Shown piece by piece: positions 57,149 through 64,000 of a stretch of DNA of 64,000 nucleotides. Source of the stretch: Acetobacter oeni (GTDB lineage: Bacteria > Pseudomonadota > Alphaproteobacteria > Acetobacterales > Acetobacteraceae); NCBI RefSeq assembly GCF_011516825.1, contig NZ_WOTA01000003.1:167388-231387 (forward strand). The letters are read 5' to 3'. Made by a program: the position numbers and the translations under genes. Numbering within the stretch: the first letter of the stretch is position 1; every line of letters begins with the position of its first letter. The notes beneath the pieces were generated by a model. It saw only the letters and a program-made list of their open reading frames with translations. It searched no databases and was not told the origin of the DNA.

Positions 57149-57628
57149 GTGAAAAAGGGCTTATTTTCGCTACTCCGTGATGTGCTGAAGATCATGTCTT
57201 CAGCAGTCATTGTCATACTGGAAGTAGCTTCTCCATCCCGGGCCGCAACACTTGGCCGGGCGACTACGAATTATCTGACCCATTGCGGAGGCTGCCACGG
57301 GATCGAAGGTGTTTCCGGTGCCAGTTTCGTGCCGCAACTCCGCGAAACTGTCGGTGTTTTCACCTGTTCTGAAGAGGGGCGGCGCTATCTCGTCCGTGTG
57401 CCTGGTGTTTCAATGTCGCTTATCAGAGACGATCAGGAACTCGCCGATGTCCTGAATTTCGTGGTGTTCCGAATGGGTGGCGCCAGCACGCCTCCGGGTA
57501 CAAAACCTTACTCCGCAAGCGAAATTCATGATCTGCGAGCTGATCCTATTGTAACAACGGATATTCTGAAAGCACGTGCAATGGTTTTGCAGCGCTCTCT
57601 GGCTCTCTGTTCAGTTTCAGGGAAGTAA
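57149..57628 (+). CDS. Second periplasmic cytochrome c-like protein
   Basis: The 159-residue protein starts with a GTG three bases after the preceding stop. A hydrophobic leader (about 12-33) precedes one CGGCH heme motif at 46-50, with Met89 (VSMSL) a possible axial ligand. It may relay electrons from the first cytochrome to the terminal oxidase or serve as an enzyme subunit. The C-terminal half (YSASEIHDLRADPI, then a helix) is not familiar. Confidence 0.78.
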   Translation: MKKGLFSLLRDVLKIMSSAVIVILEVASPSRAATLGRATTNYLTHCGGCHGIEGVSGASFVPQLRETVGVFTCSEEGRRYLVRVPGVSMSLIRDDQELADVLNFVVFRMGGASTPPGTKPYSASEIHDLRADPIVTTDILKARAMVLQRSLALCSVSGK

Positions 57629-57769
57629 GCATTAAGCATGCCTTGTCGGGGCTGAGTTTACATAAAGCAGGAAATGATTTTATTTCAAGAAATAGTGAAA
57701 ATTATTACAATATAAAATAAACATTAAGCGTAAATTTGAAATTGTATTAAATATATAATTTTTATTTCT

Positions 57770-57812
57770 ATATTAAGGCGGGCCGGCTTTAAATAGCTCC
57801 CCGCCTTAATAT
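57770..57812. terminator. Perfect 13-bp inverted repeat, probable terminator
   Basis: ATATTAAGGCGGG (57770-57782) pairs perfectly with CCCGCCTTAATAT (57800-57812) across a 17-base loop with a small internal GCT/AGC stem. It lies in an AT-rich gap between the convergent cytochrome gene and a phage-tail-like gene. There is no clear T-run, so termination is inferred from position and stem strength. Confidence 0.5.
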
Positions 57813-57845
57813 ATTGTCTGAAAGTGTAGCCTCGATCTTTTTCTA

Positions 57846-58268
57846 TCAGTCTGTCGTTTGCGAAATGCCAGGCACGAAACTGACATCACTTCCTACAGTA
57901 ACAGATTCTCCCGCTGCTGTTCGGCCAATCACGCTGCCCGGCGGCCATGCTTCAGGTGTTTGCAGCAAAAGATGAGTATCTGTGTCCGGCACAGCGAATG
58001 AATTCGTGGTGCCACCCAGCGTCCAGCGGGAAACCGGCCAGCGCAGGACGGGAAGATCGCTGCCTTCAGATCTTTCGAATAATGCAATTTCATAAATCGT
58101 CGACCAGGCCGTTTCCGTCGATACAATAGGCTGTGCAACAGGACGTGTTTCCCGTGTGCCATTCAGCGCCGCAAACTGCACGGCTGTCCGACTATAGCCG
58201 GAGGCAACCAGTTCCGTCCCACCCTCAATCAGCAGCCCCAGCCATCCATCAAAAAAATACTGACTCAT
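57846..58268 (-). CDS. Small phage-tail-associated protein (hypothetical)
   Basis: The 140-residue protein has no firm family assignment. The pattern FFDGWLGLLIEGGTELVASGYSR, then TAWSTIYEIALFERSEG and WTLGGTTNSFAV, resembles small structural proteins found next to tail-fibre genes in tailed phages. AAGG precedes the ATG by 4 bases. With the possible tail fragment upstream (58289-58429) and the excisionase-like gene at 58563, it forms a second phage-derived remnant on the right of the island. Confidence 0.45.
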   Translation of the reverse strand: MSQYFFDGWLGLLIEGGTELVASGYSRTAVQFAALNGTRETRPVAQPIVSTETAWSTIYEIALFERSEGSDLPVLRWPVSRWTLGGTTNSFAVPDTDTHLLLQTPEAWPPGSVIGRTAAGESVTVGSDVSFVPGISQTTD

Positions 58269-58288
58269 CCATTCTACCTTACATATTT

Positions 58289-58429
58289 TTAAAGGCGTTT
58301 CTCAGACCTCTGTCCGCTGATTGCGAACGCAAAATAAATCAGCCCGGAATTGAAGCCGGTCTGATGCGCCTGATCAGAAACACTGAAGTCAGACAGAGTA
58401 AGGAGTCCCGCCGCGCGATAATCATGCAT
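58289..58429 (-). CDS. Short tail-protein-like fragment (uncertain)
   Basis: The 46-residue frame contains SDFSVSDQAHQTGFNSGLIY followed by FAFA. This is like the C-terminal end of phage tail proteins with a GF...N..G..Y.Y.AFA pattern. It ends 20 bases before the phage-tail-like gene on the same strand. It may be only a remnant and may not be translated. Confidence 0.22.
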   Translation of the reverse strand: MHDYRAAGLLTLSDFSVSDQAHQTGFNSGLIYFAFAISGQRSEKRL

Positions 58430-58562
58430 GTCCCTGGATGAAGACTTCTTTTTTGATGGAAAGGAAAAGCCGTGATTGACCACCCTGCATTCACGGCTGG
58501 TTCCCATAATACAAAACAGGGACGTGTAGTTTTCACGACAACACAAAAAAGTAGGTAATCTG

Positions 58563-58769
58563 ATGTCTGGAAACACGGCCGTCCACGAAATGCTTACTGT
58601 CCGTGAGACACTCACAAAATTCGATATATCTCGTACGCGACTTTATCGCCTGATCAGCGACGGACGGGTCTTTATCGAAAAGGCGGGAAGACGAACGCTT
58701 TTACGCGCCACGGATGTTCGAAAACATCTTGATGCCGATAAACTGGACTACGCTATGCCACCACGGTAG
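58563..58769 (+). CDS. Small excisionase-like helix-turn-helix protein (copy B)
   Basis: The 68-residue protein has the same helix-turn-helix layout as copy A at 47211 (LTVRETLTKFDISRTRLYRL, then SDGRVFIEKAGRRTLLR). It ends with a TAG at 58767, and the same frame then stays open for another 103 codons. It may be an excision factor or small regulator of a mobile element. Paralogy with copy A is visible by eye, but the two have diverged considerably. Confidence 0.65.
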   Translation: MSGNTAVHEMLTVRETLTKFDISRTRLYRLISDGRVFIEKAGRRTLLRATDVRKHLDADKLDYAMPPR

Positions 58770-59081
58770 CGTTACGAATGTCACCTGTTTTCATACTTTC
58801 TGCTGTCGGAGCGTTACACGCAAACCTGTAAGGAAATCGAAGCGGAGACAGATTTTTCTCATAAAAATATTGCGAAACTGTTCAATGATATTATCGGACG
58901 TGCCGCGCAGTCAGAGCATTCCAGCGCGAAAAAATGGCAAAGCAAAGCGCTTGCCGGTATGACCCGCCCCGAAGCCGATGCATATCTGGAAAAAATTGAA
59001 ACCGAAATGAGAAGTCGCGCGGTAAATTCCGGGCAGAACCTCAAAAAAGAACGACCGCTGGAAAGTCCGTCTCAGGCATAA
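58770..59081 (+). pseudogene. In-frame open extension after the amber stop of copy B
   Basis: Codons 58770-59078 continue in the exact frame of the HTH gene and encode 103 residues with protein-like composition (SERYTQTCKEIEAETDF, HKNIAKLFNDIIGRAAQSEH, KKWQSKALAGMTRPEADAYL), ending at a TAA. There is no ATG, GTG or TTG near its beginning. It is either the truncated second half of a longer ancestral gene, a separate gene that lost its start, or an amber read-through product. No family was recognised. Confidence 0.35.
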
Positions 59082-59140
59082 TTATTGCGCGGATATATCA
59101 GTATGGGCGTCGGCCACAGCAACGCACTGCTTCCGATGTA

Positions 59141-60283
59141 TTATCGCGTTTTCCAGATCAGAGTAGAAGAAACGGCATAGTTCCAGACCACGCCGATAAT
59201 CGCACCCACCGCACTGGCCTGTCCCAGACCTTCACCTTTCGCGCGAAAAAGCTGAACAATGCCAATATTCGCCCAGGCCCCTACGGCGGAAACCAGAAGA
59301 AAGACAAGGAAACCACCCAGCAGACCCATGCCACGCAGACGCCGGTCACTATAAACCAGTTTGTTATCCAGCCAGAAATTACTGGTGATTGCGATGAGAG
59401 TGCTGATCACCTGTGCCGGACCGAAATCCATCCCGACGAAGCGCAGCAGCATCATGACAATCAGATTCACGCCAACGCCAGTAATACCGACCGTTGCAAA
59501 CCCGATGAACCGGAGCGGCAGCCAGCCACGAAACAGCTTCTCAAGAATGAGGTCGACGAACTGAAGTAGCACAACTGCATCAAGTTTGCTCTCACCGGCC
59601 GCGCGGGGATGAAACGTGCAGGGGATTTCCTCAACCCGCACTTTTTCAGGTGCCGACAAAATGAGATCCATCAGAATCTTGAACCCCTGTCCGGACAGAC
59701 AGGGCGCAGTCCGCACGAAAAGATCACGTCTCAGTGCAAAAAATCCGCTCATCGGATCGCCAACATGAACCGGCAGCATCATTTGCGCGAGACGAATCCC
59801 GCCATTGGAAAGCGCGTGACGCCACGCATTGGCCAGACCTGCATTATCGCCTCCCTCTACATGACGGCTGCCAATGACGATATCGCAGCGATCCTGAGCC
59901 AGAACGTCAACCATGGTACCAAGACGCGTCTGATCATGCTGAAGATCGCCATCCATCACGGCAATAAACCGAGCCGAGGAGGCCAGAGCTCCCTCGATGA
60001 CAGCGCTGGAAAGTCCTCTCCTGCCAATACGGCTGATTCCGCGAACCCGCCAGTTTGCCCAGGCCAGCTGTCGGATGACTTCAATCGTGCCGTCCGGAGA
60101 ATTGTCGTCAACGAAAATAACCTCCCAGTCTCTGCCGGCCAGAGCAATCTCCAGCGCTGAGACCAGAGGTCGGACGTTATCTGCCTCTCTGTAACAGGGC
60201 ACGACGACAGTAATCTCAGGAGAACCGGCGCGCTCTCCGGTGCCGATGATTGTGGCAGCCGGTTCGTCAGGCAACAAAGGCAT
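59141..60283 (-). CDS. Polyprenyl-phosphate glycosyltransferase (GT2) fused to a GtrA-like membrane domain
   Basis: The 380-residue protein has a DPM1-type GT2 domain (TVVVPCYREADNVRPL, FVDDNSPDGT, DGDLQHDQ, SGFFALRRD) up to about residue 245. A four-helix GtrA-like domain follows (LRFIGFATVGITGVGVNLIV, SNFWLDNKLVYSDR). Such fusions make polyprenyl-phosphate sugars and may help flip them. The neighbouring GT-C-like protein at 60508-62052 is a candidate user of that donor. This gives a possible lipid or polysaccharide glycosylation pair. Confidence 0.88.
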   Translation of the reverse strand: MPLLPDEPAATIIGTGERAGSPEITVVVPCYREADNVRPLVSALEIALAGRDWEVIFVDDNSPDGTIEVIRQLAWANWRVRGISRIGRRGLSSAVIEGALASSARFIAVMDGDLQHDQTRLGTMVDVLAQDRCDIVIGSRHVEGGDNAGLANAWRHALSNGGIRLAQMMLPVHVGDPMSGFFALRRDLFVRTAPCLSGQGFKILMDLILSAPEKVRVEEIPCTFHPRAAGESKLDAVVLLQFVDLILEKLFRGWLPLRFIGFATVGITGVGVNLIVMMLLRFVGMDFGPAQVISTLIAITSNFWLDNKLVYSDRRLRGMGLLGGFLVFLLVSAVGAWANIGIVQLFRAKGEGLGQASAVGAIIGVVWNYAVSSTLIWKTR

Positions 60284-60507
60284 ATCCGGACATATCTTTC
60301 TGTATAAATAATAACATCGACGACATCAGATGGGATTCCCGCCTGACGAAGACGGACGCAACCTTAACCCGGGCTGAAATCTGTAAATTTTTCGGCAACC
60401 GGGCGTCACGCTATCAAGCGTTCTCACCGGAGCTCCAGGGGACAGAGTTTCACCAGCCACGGGAAACAACAGGGGATTTGCCTCATTCTCACAGTGCCCC
60501 CTTTATA

Positions 60508-62052
60508 TTACAAACCGAAAAAATAAAGCCGCAGCTTTCCGTCAGGGGACACCGGCCCCGGCTGACTATGGTCAATGGCTGACTTCAGCAATTCCTTCTG
60601 CCGGAAATGCTCTCTGTCTTTCTGATCGGAATCTGTCTCCCTGAAATCATCCGGAAGAACAAATCCGGAGAGCGCGTGGCTGTAAAGAAGCCGGGTGAGC
60701 AGCGCTGGATCGCCTCCCGTTGCTACATATTCGGTATAGTTGAATACATCGACCACGTTGTCCTTTCCCGCCCAGTAACAGATGGAAGCCATTGAACAGC
60801 CGACAGACCCGGGGCGCTGTCTCACCTTATCCACAAAAGCACGCCATCCCCGTGCCTCTGCCCCGATATGAACCGCATGATGCAGGGCTCGCGGCAGCAC
60901 AACTCCGGCACTGACCAGAAACGGCAACAGGGCCACGAGCAGCAGACCACCCGCACCCGCATGAGACGCAAGCCGCGCAGGCCCTCTGACAACATCATCC
61001 GGTTCCCGGCGGGCCGCGACTGAAAGCGCCACACCCGTCAGAATGGACAATACGGTCAGCGGCTCAAACCAGGCGTTCATCGCCACGCCTTCGCCTGCTC
61101 TTTGAATTAACGTCCAGAAAATGGAACATACGGCAGCCAGAACCAGCAGACGCCCATGTAGCGCCCGCACTCTGCTTCCGATAAGAGTCATTGCTACGAG
61201 CCCCAGAGCCAGAATCTCTGAAGTCCGCCGTGCGCCACCCAGAATCCGCGAAAAATCGATTACACGAGGATGATGAAGCATATCCGTCAGAAAAACCGGT
61301 CCGAACAGGAGCACGCACACCCCGACAGCAAGCGCAGCGCAGACAGCCCCGCTTGCCAGCCAGATTGCCAGGTTGCCAAATCTCTCTCTGTTCCATCTGG
61401 ACATGACCGCTATCGCGAGTTCCAGCGTCACTGCCGACGGCCAGGTCAGAACATTGTGCTTCACCATGCCTGCCGTCACCATCAGAGCCGCTGTAATGAC
61501 AAGCCGGCCGGGCGTCAGACCGGAGTTGTCACCAGGGCGTGGCGATCCTGAAACAAAAACCAGCACGGCAGTCAGCATGATCGCGATGCCAAACCACTGG
61601 GGATCGTCCATCGCCACGTAATCATGGCTGAAGGCGCCCACATAGAGCAGTGGCAGCAAAACGGTCGTGGCAATCCCCGGCCCCCGGGCTCCGCAATGTC
61701 GGGCTATGGCGCCCGCTAAACCTGCGGATGCCAGCAGTGAAAGCAGAGCGATGACACGCCCCGCAACAATCATATCGCCGAACCACAATCCAAGGCAGCC
61801 GGTCACAAAGAAGGAAAGCGGCGGGTAGTTATTTGCGATCAGCCCTCCCGGCGCAGGATAGAGCGGCCCGCCCCCCAGCCCAAGCGCCCGCATGGCCGCA
61901 TAGGCGTTCCAGCCCTCATTGTAATCCAGAGGGATCGGCGCACGCAGTCCAAGGACCGGCGCGGCAAAGAGAATCAGAACAGAGACGGCGATGACAGTCA
62001 GAGCAGGTCTGAACAGAACCCCAAAGCCGGACGATCCGGTATGCGCTGGCAT
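60508..62052 (-). CDS. Multi-pass membrane glycosyltransferase, GT-C/ArnT-like (putative)
   Basis: The 514-residue protein has about ten to twelve membrane segments. An early periplasmic-loop acidic motif appears after the first helix (PIPLDYNEGWNAYAAMRA), and YVAMDDPQWFG is a second one. This is the general pattern of polyprenyl-phosphate-sugar dependent GT-C enzymes, in which loop acidic residues are catalytic. A soluble C-terminal part follows. Paired with the GT2-GtrA gene 224 bases downstream on the same strand. The acceptor is unknown. Confidence 0.65.
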   Translation of the reverse strand: MPAHTGSSGFGVLFRPALTVIAVSVLILFAAPVLGLRAPIPLDYNEGWNAYAAMRALGLGGGPLYPAPGGLIANNYPPLSFFVTGCLGLWFGDMIVAGRVIALLSLLASAGLAGAIARHCGARGPGIATTVLLPLLYVGAFSHDYVAMDDPQWFGIAIMLTAVLVFVSGSPRPGDNSGLTPGRLVITAALMVTAGMVKHNVLTWPSAVTLELAIAVMSRWNRERFGNLAIWLASGAVCAALAVGVCVLLFGPVFLTDMLHHPRVIDFSRILGGARRTSEILALGLVAMTLIGSRVRALHGRLLVLAAVCSIFWTLIQRAGEGVAMNAWFEPLTVLSILTGVALSVAARREPDDVVRGPARLASHAGAGGLLLVALLPFLVSAGVVLPRALHHAVHIGAEARGWRAFVDKVRQRPGSVGCSMASICYWAGKDNVVDVFNYTEYVATGGDPALLTRLLYSHALSGFVLPDDFRETDSDQKDREHFRQKELLKSAIDHSQPGPVSPDGKLRLYFFGL

Positions 62053-62436
62053 AGACCCTACAATTCATTCATCCACCGGAGTGAAGTATATAACGGATAT
62101 ACTCGCCGGGAAAAAGGAGCATGAGCGCATAGCTCTGTCGTGTTTCTTTTCGTCTCACAGCGTATCCTTCGCAAGATCGGCAAAAATATTTTGCGGTATT
62201 GCGCCGGGTCTGACCCTATTTCGGATGACCGTTCAGGATTGCCGGAGCGATAGAGGGCATTTGCTCTGCAAATCCCGACAGAGTGGCATCTGCCGGCAGG
62301 AGCCGTCTTTTCAGCGGACGCATTCCTGTGGTTGCCTCGGAAGACCTCGAAAAAGCGTGCGGGCAGACACTGAAACCCTTAAGTTTCCGTTCTGAAAAGA
62401 TACCACTTCCATCCGTTATTTCAGGGCTGAATGTCT
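62053..62436. other. Intergenic region, no gene recognised
   Basis: About 380 bases upstream of the GT-C-like gene and downstream of a small leftward hypothetical gene. Only short open frames without coding character were seen. It should hold the promoter for the glycosyltransferase pair. Confidence 0.4.
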
Positions 62437-62643
62437 TTACTCTGAAGGCGTCCTGCGTCCCCGCCGTGGCTTTCCCGTGAGTGGATTGATACGTAACTCA
62501 CGCTGTGGTGGCTGTGTCTCATCCGGCACGACCCGACAGTCCTGTCCCTCAGCCCGTCGTGCCGCTGCAAACACCTCAGCATGAGAAAGCTGAGCCGCCT
62601 GATACAGAACCTGACCTCCAAGTATAACTTTATGCTGTTTCAT
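62437..62643 (-). CDS. Small hypothetical protein with basic tail
   Basis: From the ATG at 62643 the product is 68 residues (MKQHKVILGGQVLYQAAQ...). The C-terminus is Pro/Arg-rich (NPLTGKPRRGRR). No family is recognised. Codon composition and a plausible start support it being real, but weakly. Confidence 0.4.
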   Translation of the reverse strand: MKQHKVILGGQVLYQAAQLSHAEVFAAARRAEGQDCRVVPDETQPPQRELRINPLTGKPRRGRRTPSE

Positions 62644-62750
62644 GCTTCGATCCTGGCACAAAAACAGCGGAGCCCGAAAAACACCTCTTTTTCACACTCT
62701 TTTCTGCGGACATGCTGGTCTTTTCTCCATCTGCCCGCTACTCTGACAGG

Positions 62751-62960
62751 ATGAGCGAAGAAGACTGGACAACCCAGAGCCCCGAGTCTGCGGAGGCAGA
62801 CGAGGAAGCTGATCGTATAGATCGGGCAGCCGGAATACCGGAGCCACGTCAGACATCCGGTAGTTTCGTGATGTCCATTGTTGTGCCGGTGATTATCGGC
62901 GGTATCGTCCTGATCGGCGCATTCTGGTGGGGGGCAGGACAACTGGGTCTGTTCGATTAA
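62751..62960 (+). CDS. Small single-pass membrane protein, hypothetical
   Basis: The 69-residue protein starts MSEEDWTTQSPES. An acidic N-terminal half is followed by one strong membrane helix (about 42-64: VMSIVVPVIIGGIVLIGAFW). No family assigned. An upstream in-frame ATG at 62712 is possible, but the acidic start at 62751 looks natural. It faces away from the small leftward gene at 62643. Confidence 0.5.
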   Translation: MSEEDWTTQSPESAEADEEADRIDRAAGIPEPRQTSGSFVMSIVVPVIIGGIVLIGAFWWGAGQLGLFD

Positions 62961-63016
62961 AGCACGAGGCCCCTTATTCCGGCTTCCTTGCCTCAATAAA
63001 GCACTAACAGCCGCGG

Positions 63017-63405
63017 AGGGCTGACTTCAAAAATCTATACCATTGTCGATGCCGCGGGAAAGGCTGTCGCTCTGTCTCTGACAGCCGTATAAAGGGCAGC
63101 CATCACCAAAGCAAAACCATTGCCGAATGAAGTTGATTTCGAAGCCTTTATCGTCGGCAAGGCGTATGACGCTGACGCATTTATCAACGTTCTTGAATAC
63201 CTGCAGATTATACCAGTCATTCCATAAAAGAAAAACTACCGTAATCCACGATAAATCCGTTTCTCACTTTACAAAAAGAGAAATATTACCGAATATTTTT
63301 TCACCAGACTGAAGCAGCTCAGGGGCATTGCAACATACTCGACAAGCTGAAATCAACCTTCCTCGTTGCAGTGCAACTCGTCTCGACTGTTATCGGACTT
63401 AACTA
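63017..63405 (+). pseudogene. Degenerate IS5-family transposase, C-terminal half
   Basis: In one frame, interrupted by stops, the sequence reads GGLTSKIYTIVDAAGKAVAL, a stop, then FEAFIVGKAYDADAFINVLE, then PVIP, a stop and KKNYRNPR. A shifted frame gives KKRNITEYFFTRLKQLRGIA, and another gives LKSTFLVAVQLVSTVIGLN at the end. These match the conserved C-terminal half of IS5-group DDE transposases (STKIH..D..G, KGYDAD, PxKKNRK, ERFFxKLKQFRRIATRYDK). The N-terminal part, both terminal repeats and target duplications were not found, so only a remnant persists. Confidence 0.75.
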
Positions 63406-63470
63406 ACGACACGCCTTGGTTTCCAGACCGGGGACCGGGCTGGCGACGCTGGCACCGGGAACAAGAATTT

Positions 63471-63884
63471 TCATAAGGTTTTTTCAGTAAGGATTTCAGA
63501 CGTGATGTAGTCCCGGTGAAAACGGTGTCCAGGGGATATGAGGACTTCATAGCCAATGGTTCTCGCCGCTCGTGCGGCGTCGTCCACGCTGTAATGCGGG
63601 CCAATGAGGTCGACCGGCATATTTAGGGCCAGCATCTGCTCAGGTACATCGGACATATCTCTGATCACGGAGTGCGTCGAGACACACCCCGGAAACGGCA
63701 GGCGCGTGCTTCCGGACCAGGCGCAGCCCTGTCGGCTGCATAGCGGGCCAGCCCCGTTCACGTATCCAATCGCCACGACAGCCACCCGGGGTGCTGTGGT
63801 CGCCTTGTATGTCAGGCTGTGTAACCGACGCCGGAGGGGGGATGGCAGACTCCGCGTTCGGGGTGATTCCATAAAGAGCGGTGC
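63471..63884 (-). pseudogene. alr: Broken alanine racemase gene, C-terminal part
   Basis: The open frame from 63872 encodes the C-terminal alanine racemase domain: VAVVAIGYVNG (normally GYADG), STRLPFPGCVSTHSVIRDMSDVP, VDLIGPHYSVDDAARAARTI and GYEVLISPGHRFHRDY. A second frame just upstream reads GTALYGITPNAE, the preceding racemase motif. The N-terminal PLP-lysine domain is absent, and the stretch between ALYG and GYVNG is shorter than usual, implying a frameshift plus deletion. It lies next to the transposase remnant. A functional racemase must be encoded elsewhere. Confidence 0.72.
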
Positions 63885-64000
63885 CTAGCTGTCAGGTTGT
63901 GAGACGTCATTGGCATAATCGAGGATTTCGTCGACCTGTTTCATGATGTCACGATTGGCTGGTTTGACGTAATCAGGATTACGAGATGCGGGATGTTTTT
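63885..64000 (-). CDS. C-terminal end of an unidentified gene (cut by window edge)
   Basis: A minus-strand frame enters from beyond the window and ends with TAG at 63885-63887 after 37 codons (ending RDIMKQVDEILDYANDVSQP plus DS). It does not look like alanine racemase, so it may be the end of another gene or joined sequence from a rearrangement. Family unknown. Confidence 0.25.
   Translation of the reverse strand, partial: KHPASRNPDYVKPANRDIMKQVDEILDYANDVSQPDS

Noticed and set aside
1..64000. CRISPR arrays, tRNA and rRNA genes
   Set aside because: No regularly spaced direct repeats and no clear tRNA arm pattern or rRNA sequence were seen on either strand.

Overview
The window looks like a chromosomal segment of a motile acetic acid bacterium (Alphaproteobacteria, probably Acetobacteraceae). 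The evidence is moderately high GC, an alphaproteobacterial flagellar operon (fliF-fliG-fliH-fliN-flbD followed by flhA and flhF), a dapF-mtaB-ftsY housekeeping string, TonB receptors and porins of the type common in this family, and a strongly periplasmic oxidative metabolism. The species cannot be fixed from the sequence alone. No tRNA, rRNA or CRISPR array was found.

Layout. 1-15533 is a flagellar region. A leftward operon fliF-G-H-N-flbD-flhA-flhF (flhF cut by the window edge) is followed by leftward fliK-flgD and rightward flgE-flgK-flgL. Sigma-54 type -24/-12 elements lie upstream of fliK, flgE and probably fliF, which fits the FlbD-like sigma-54 activator encoded in the operon. The hook, junction and hook-length proteins are strikingly Ser/Thr-rich. 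15540-30254 is mostly core genome: a DEAD-box helicase, a DcaP-like porin, dapF, mtaB, ftsY, an SDR, a second porin, a UbiB-like kinase, an oligoendopeptidase F and lepA. 30601-46642 holds a globin-coupled diguanylate cyclase, a TonB receptor, a decayed TRIC/UPF0126 channel gene, a D-lactate dehydrogenase-type flavoprotein, a two-gene ABC exporter, an exported M81 peptidase, and a CsoR-like repressor with a heavy-metal RND efflux operon behind a G-tract operator.

46643-59081 is an accessory segment. Each end carries a small excisionase-like HTH gene beside phage-tail-like genes. Between them are a glycosyltransferase, a GST and the most interesting part of the window, a compact amine-oxidation cluster (51305-57628). 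This encodes a Tat-exported spermidine dehydrogenase-like flavoprotein, an amino acid/amine permease, both subunits of a tryptophan tryptophylquinone (TTQ) amine dehydrogenase, and two monoheme c-type cytochromes. All TTQ-forming and cysteine positions of the light chain are present, yet the usual maturation genes (mauE, mauD, mauG) are absent from the locus. A plausible reading is periplasmic oxidation of polyamines and primary amines with electrons passed to the respiratory chain.

59141-64000 holds two polyprenol-linked sugar glycosyltransferases, two small hypotheticals, a degenerate IS5-family transposase and a broken alanine racemase gene, so the right end appears rearranged.
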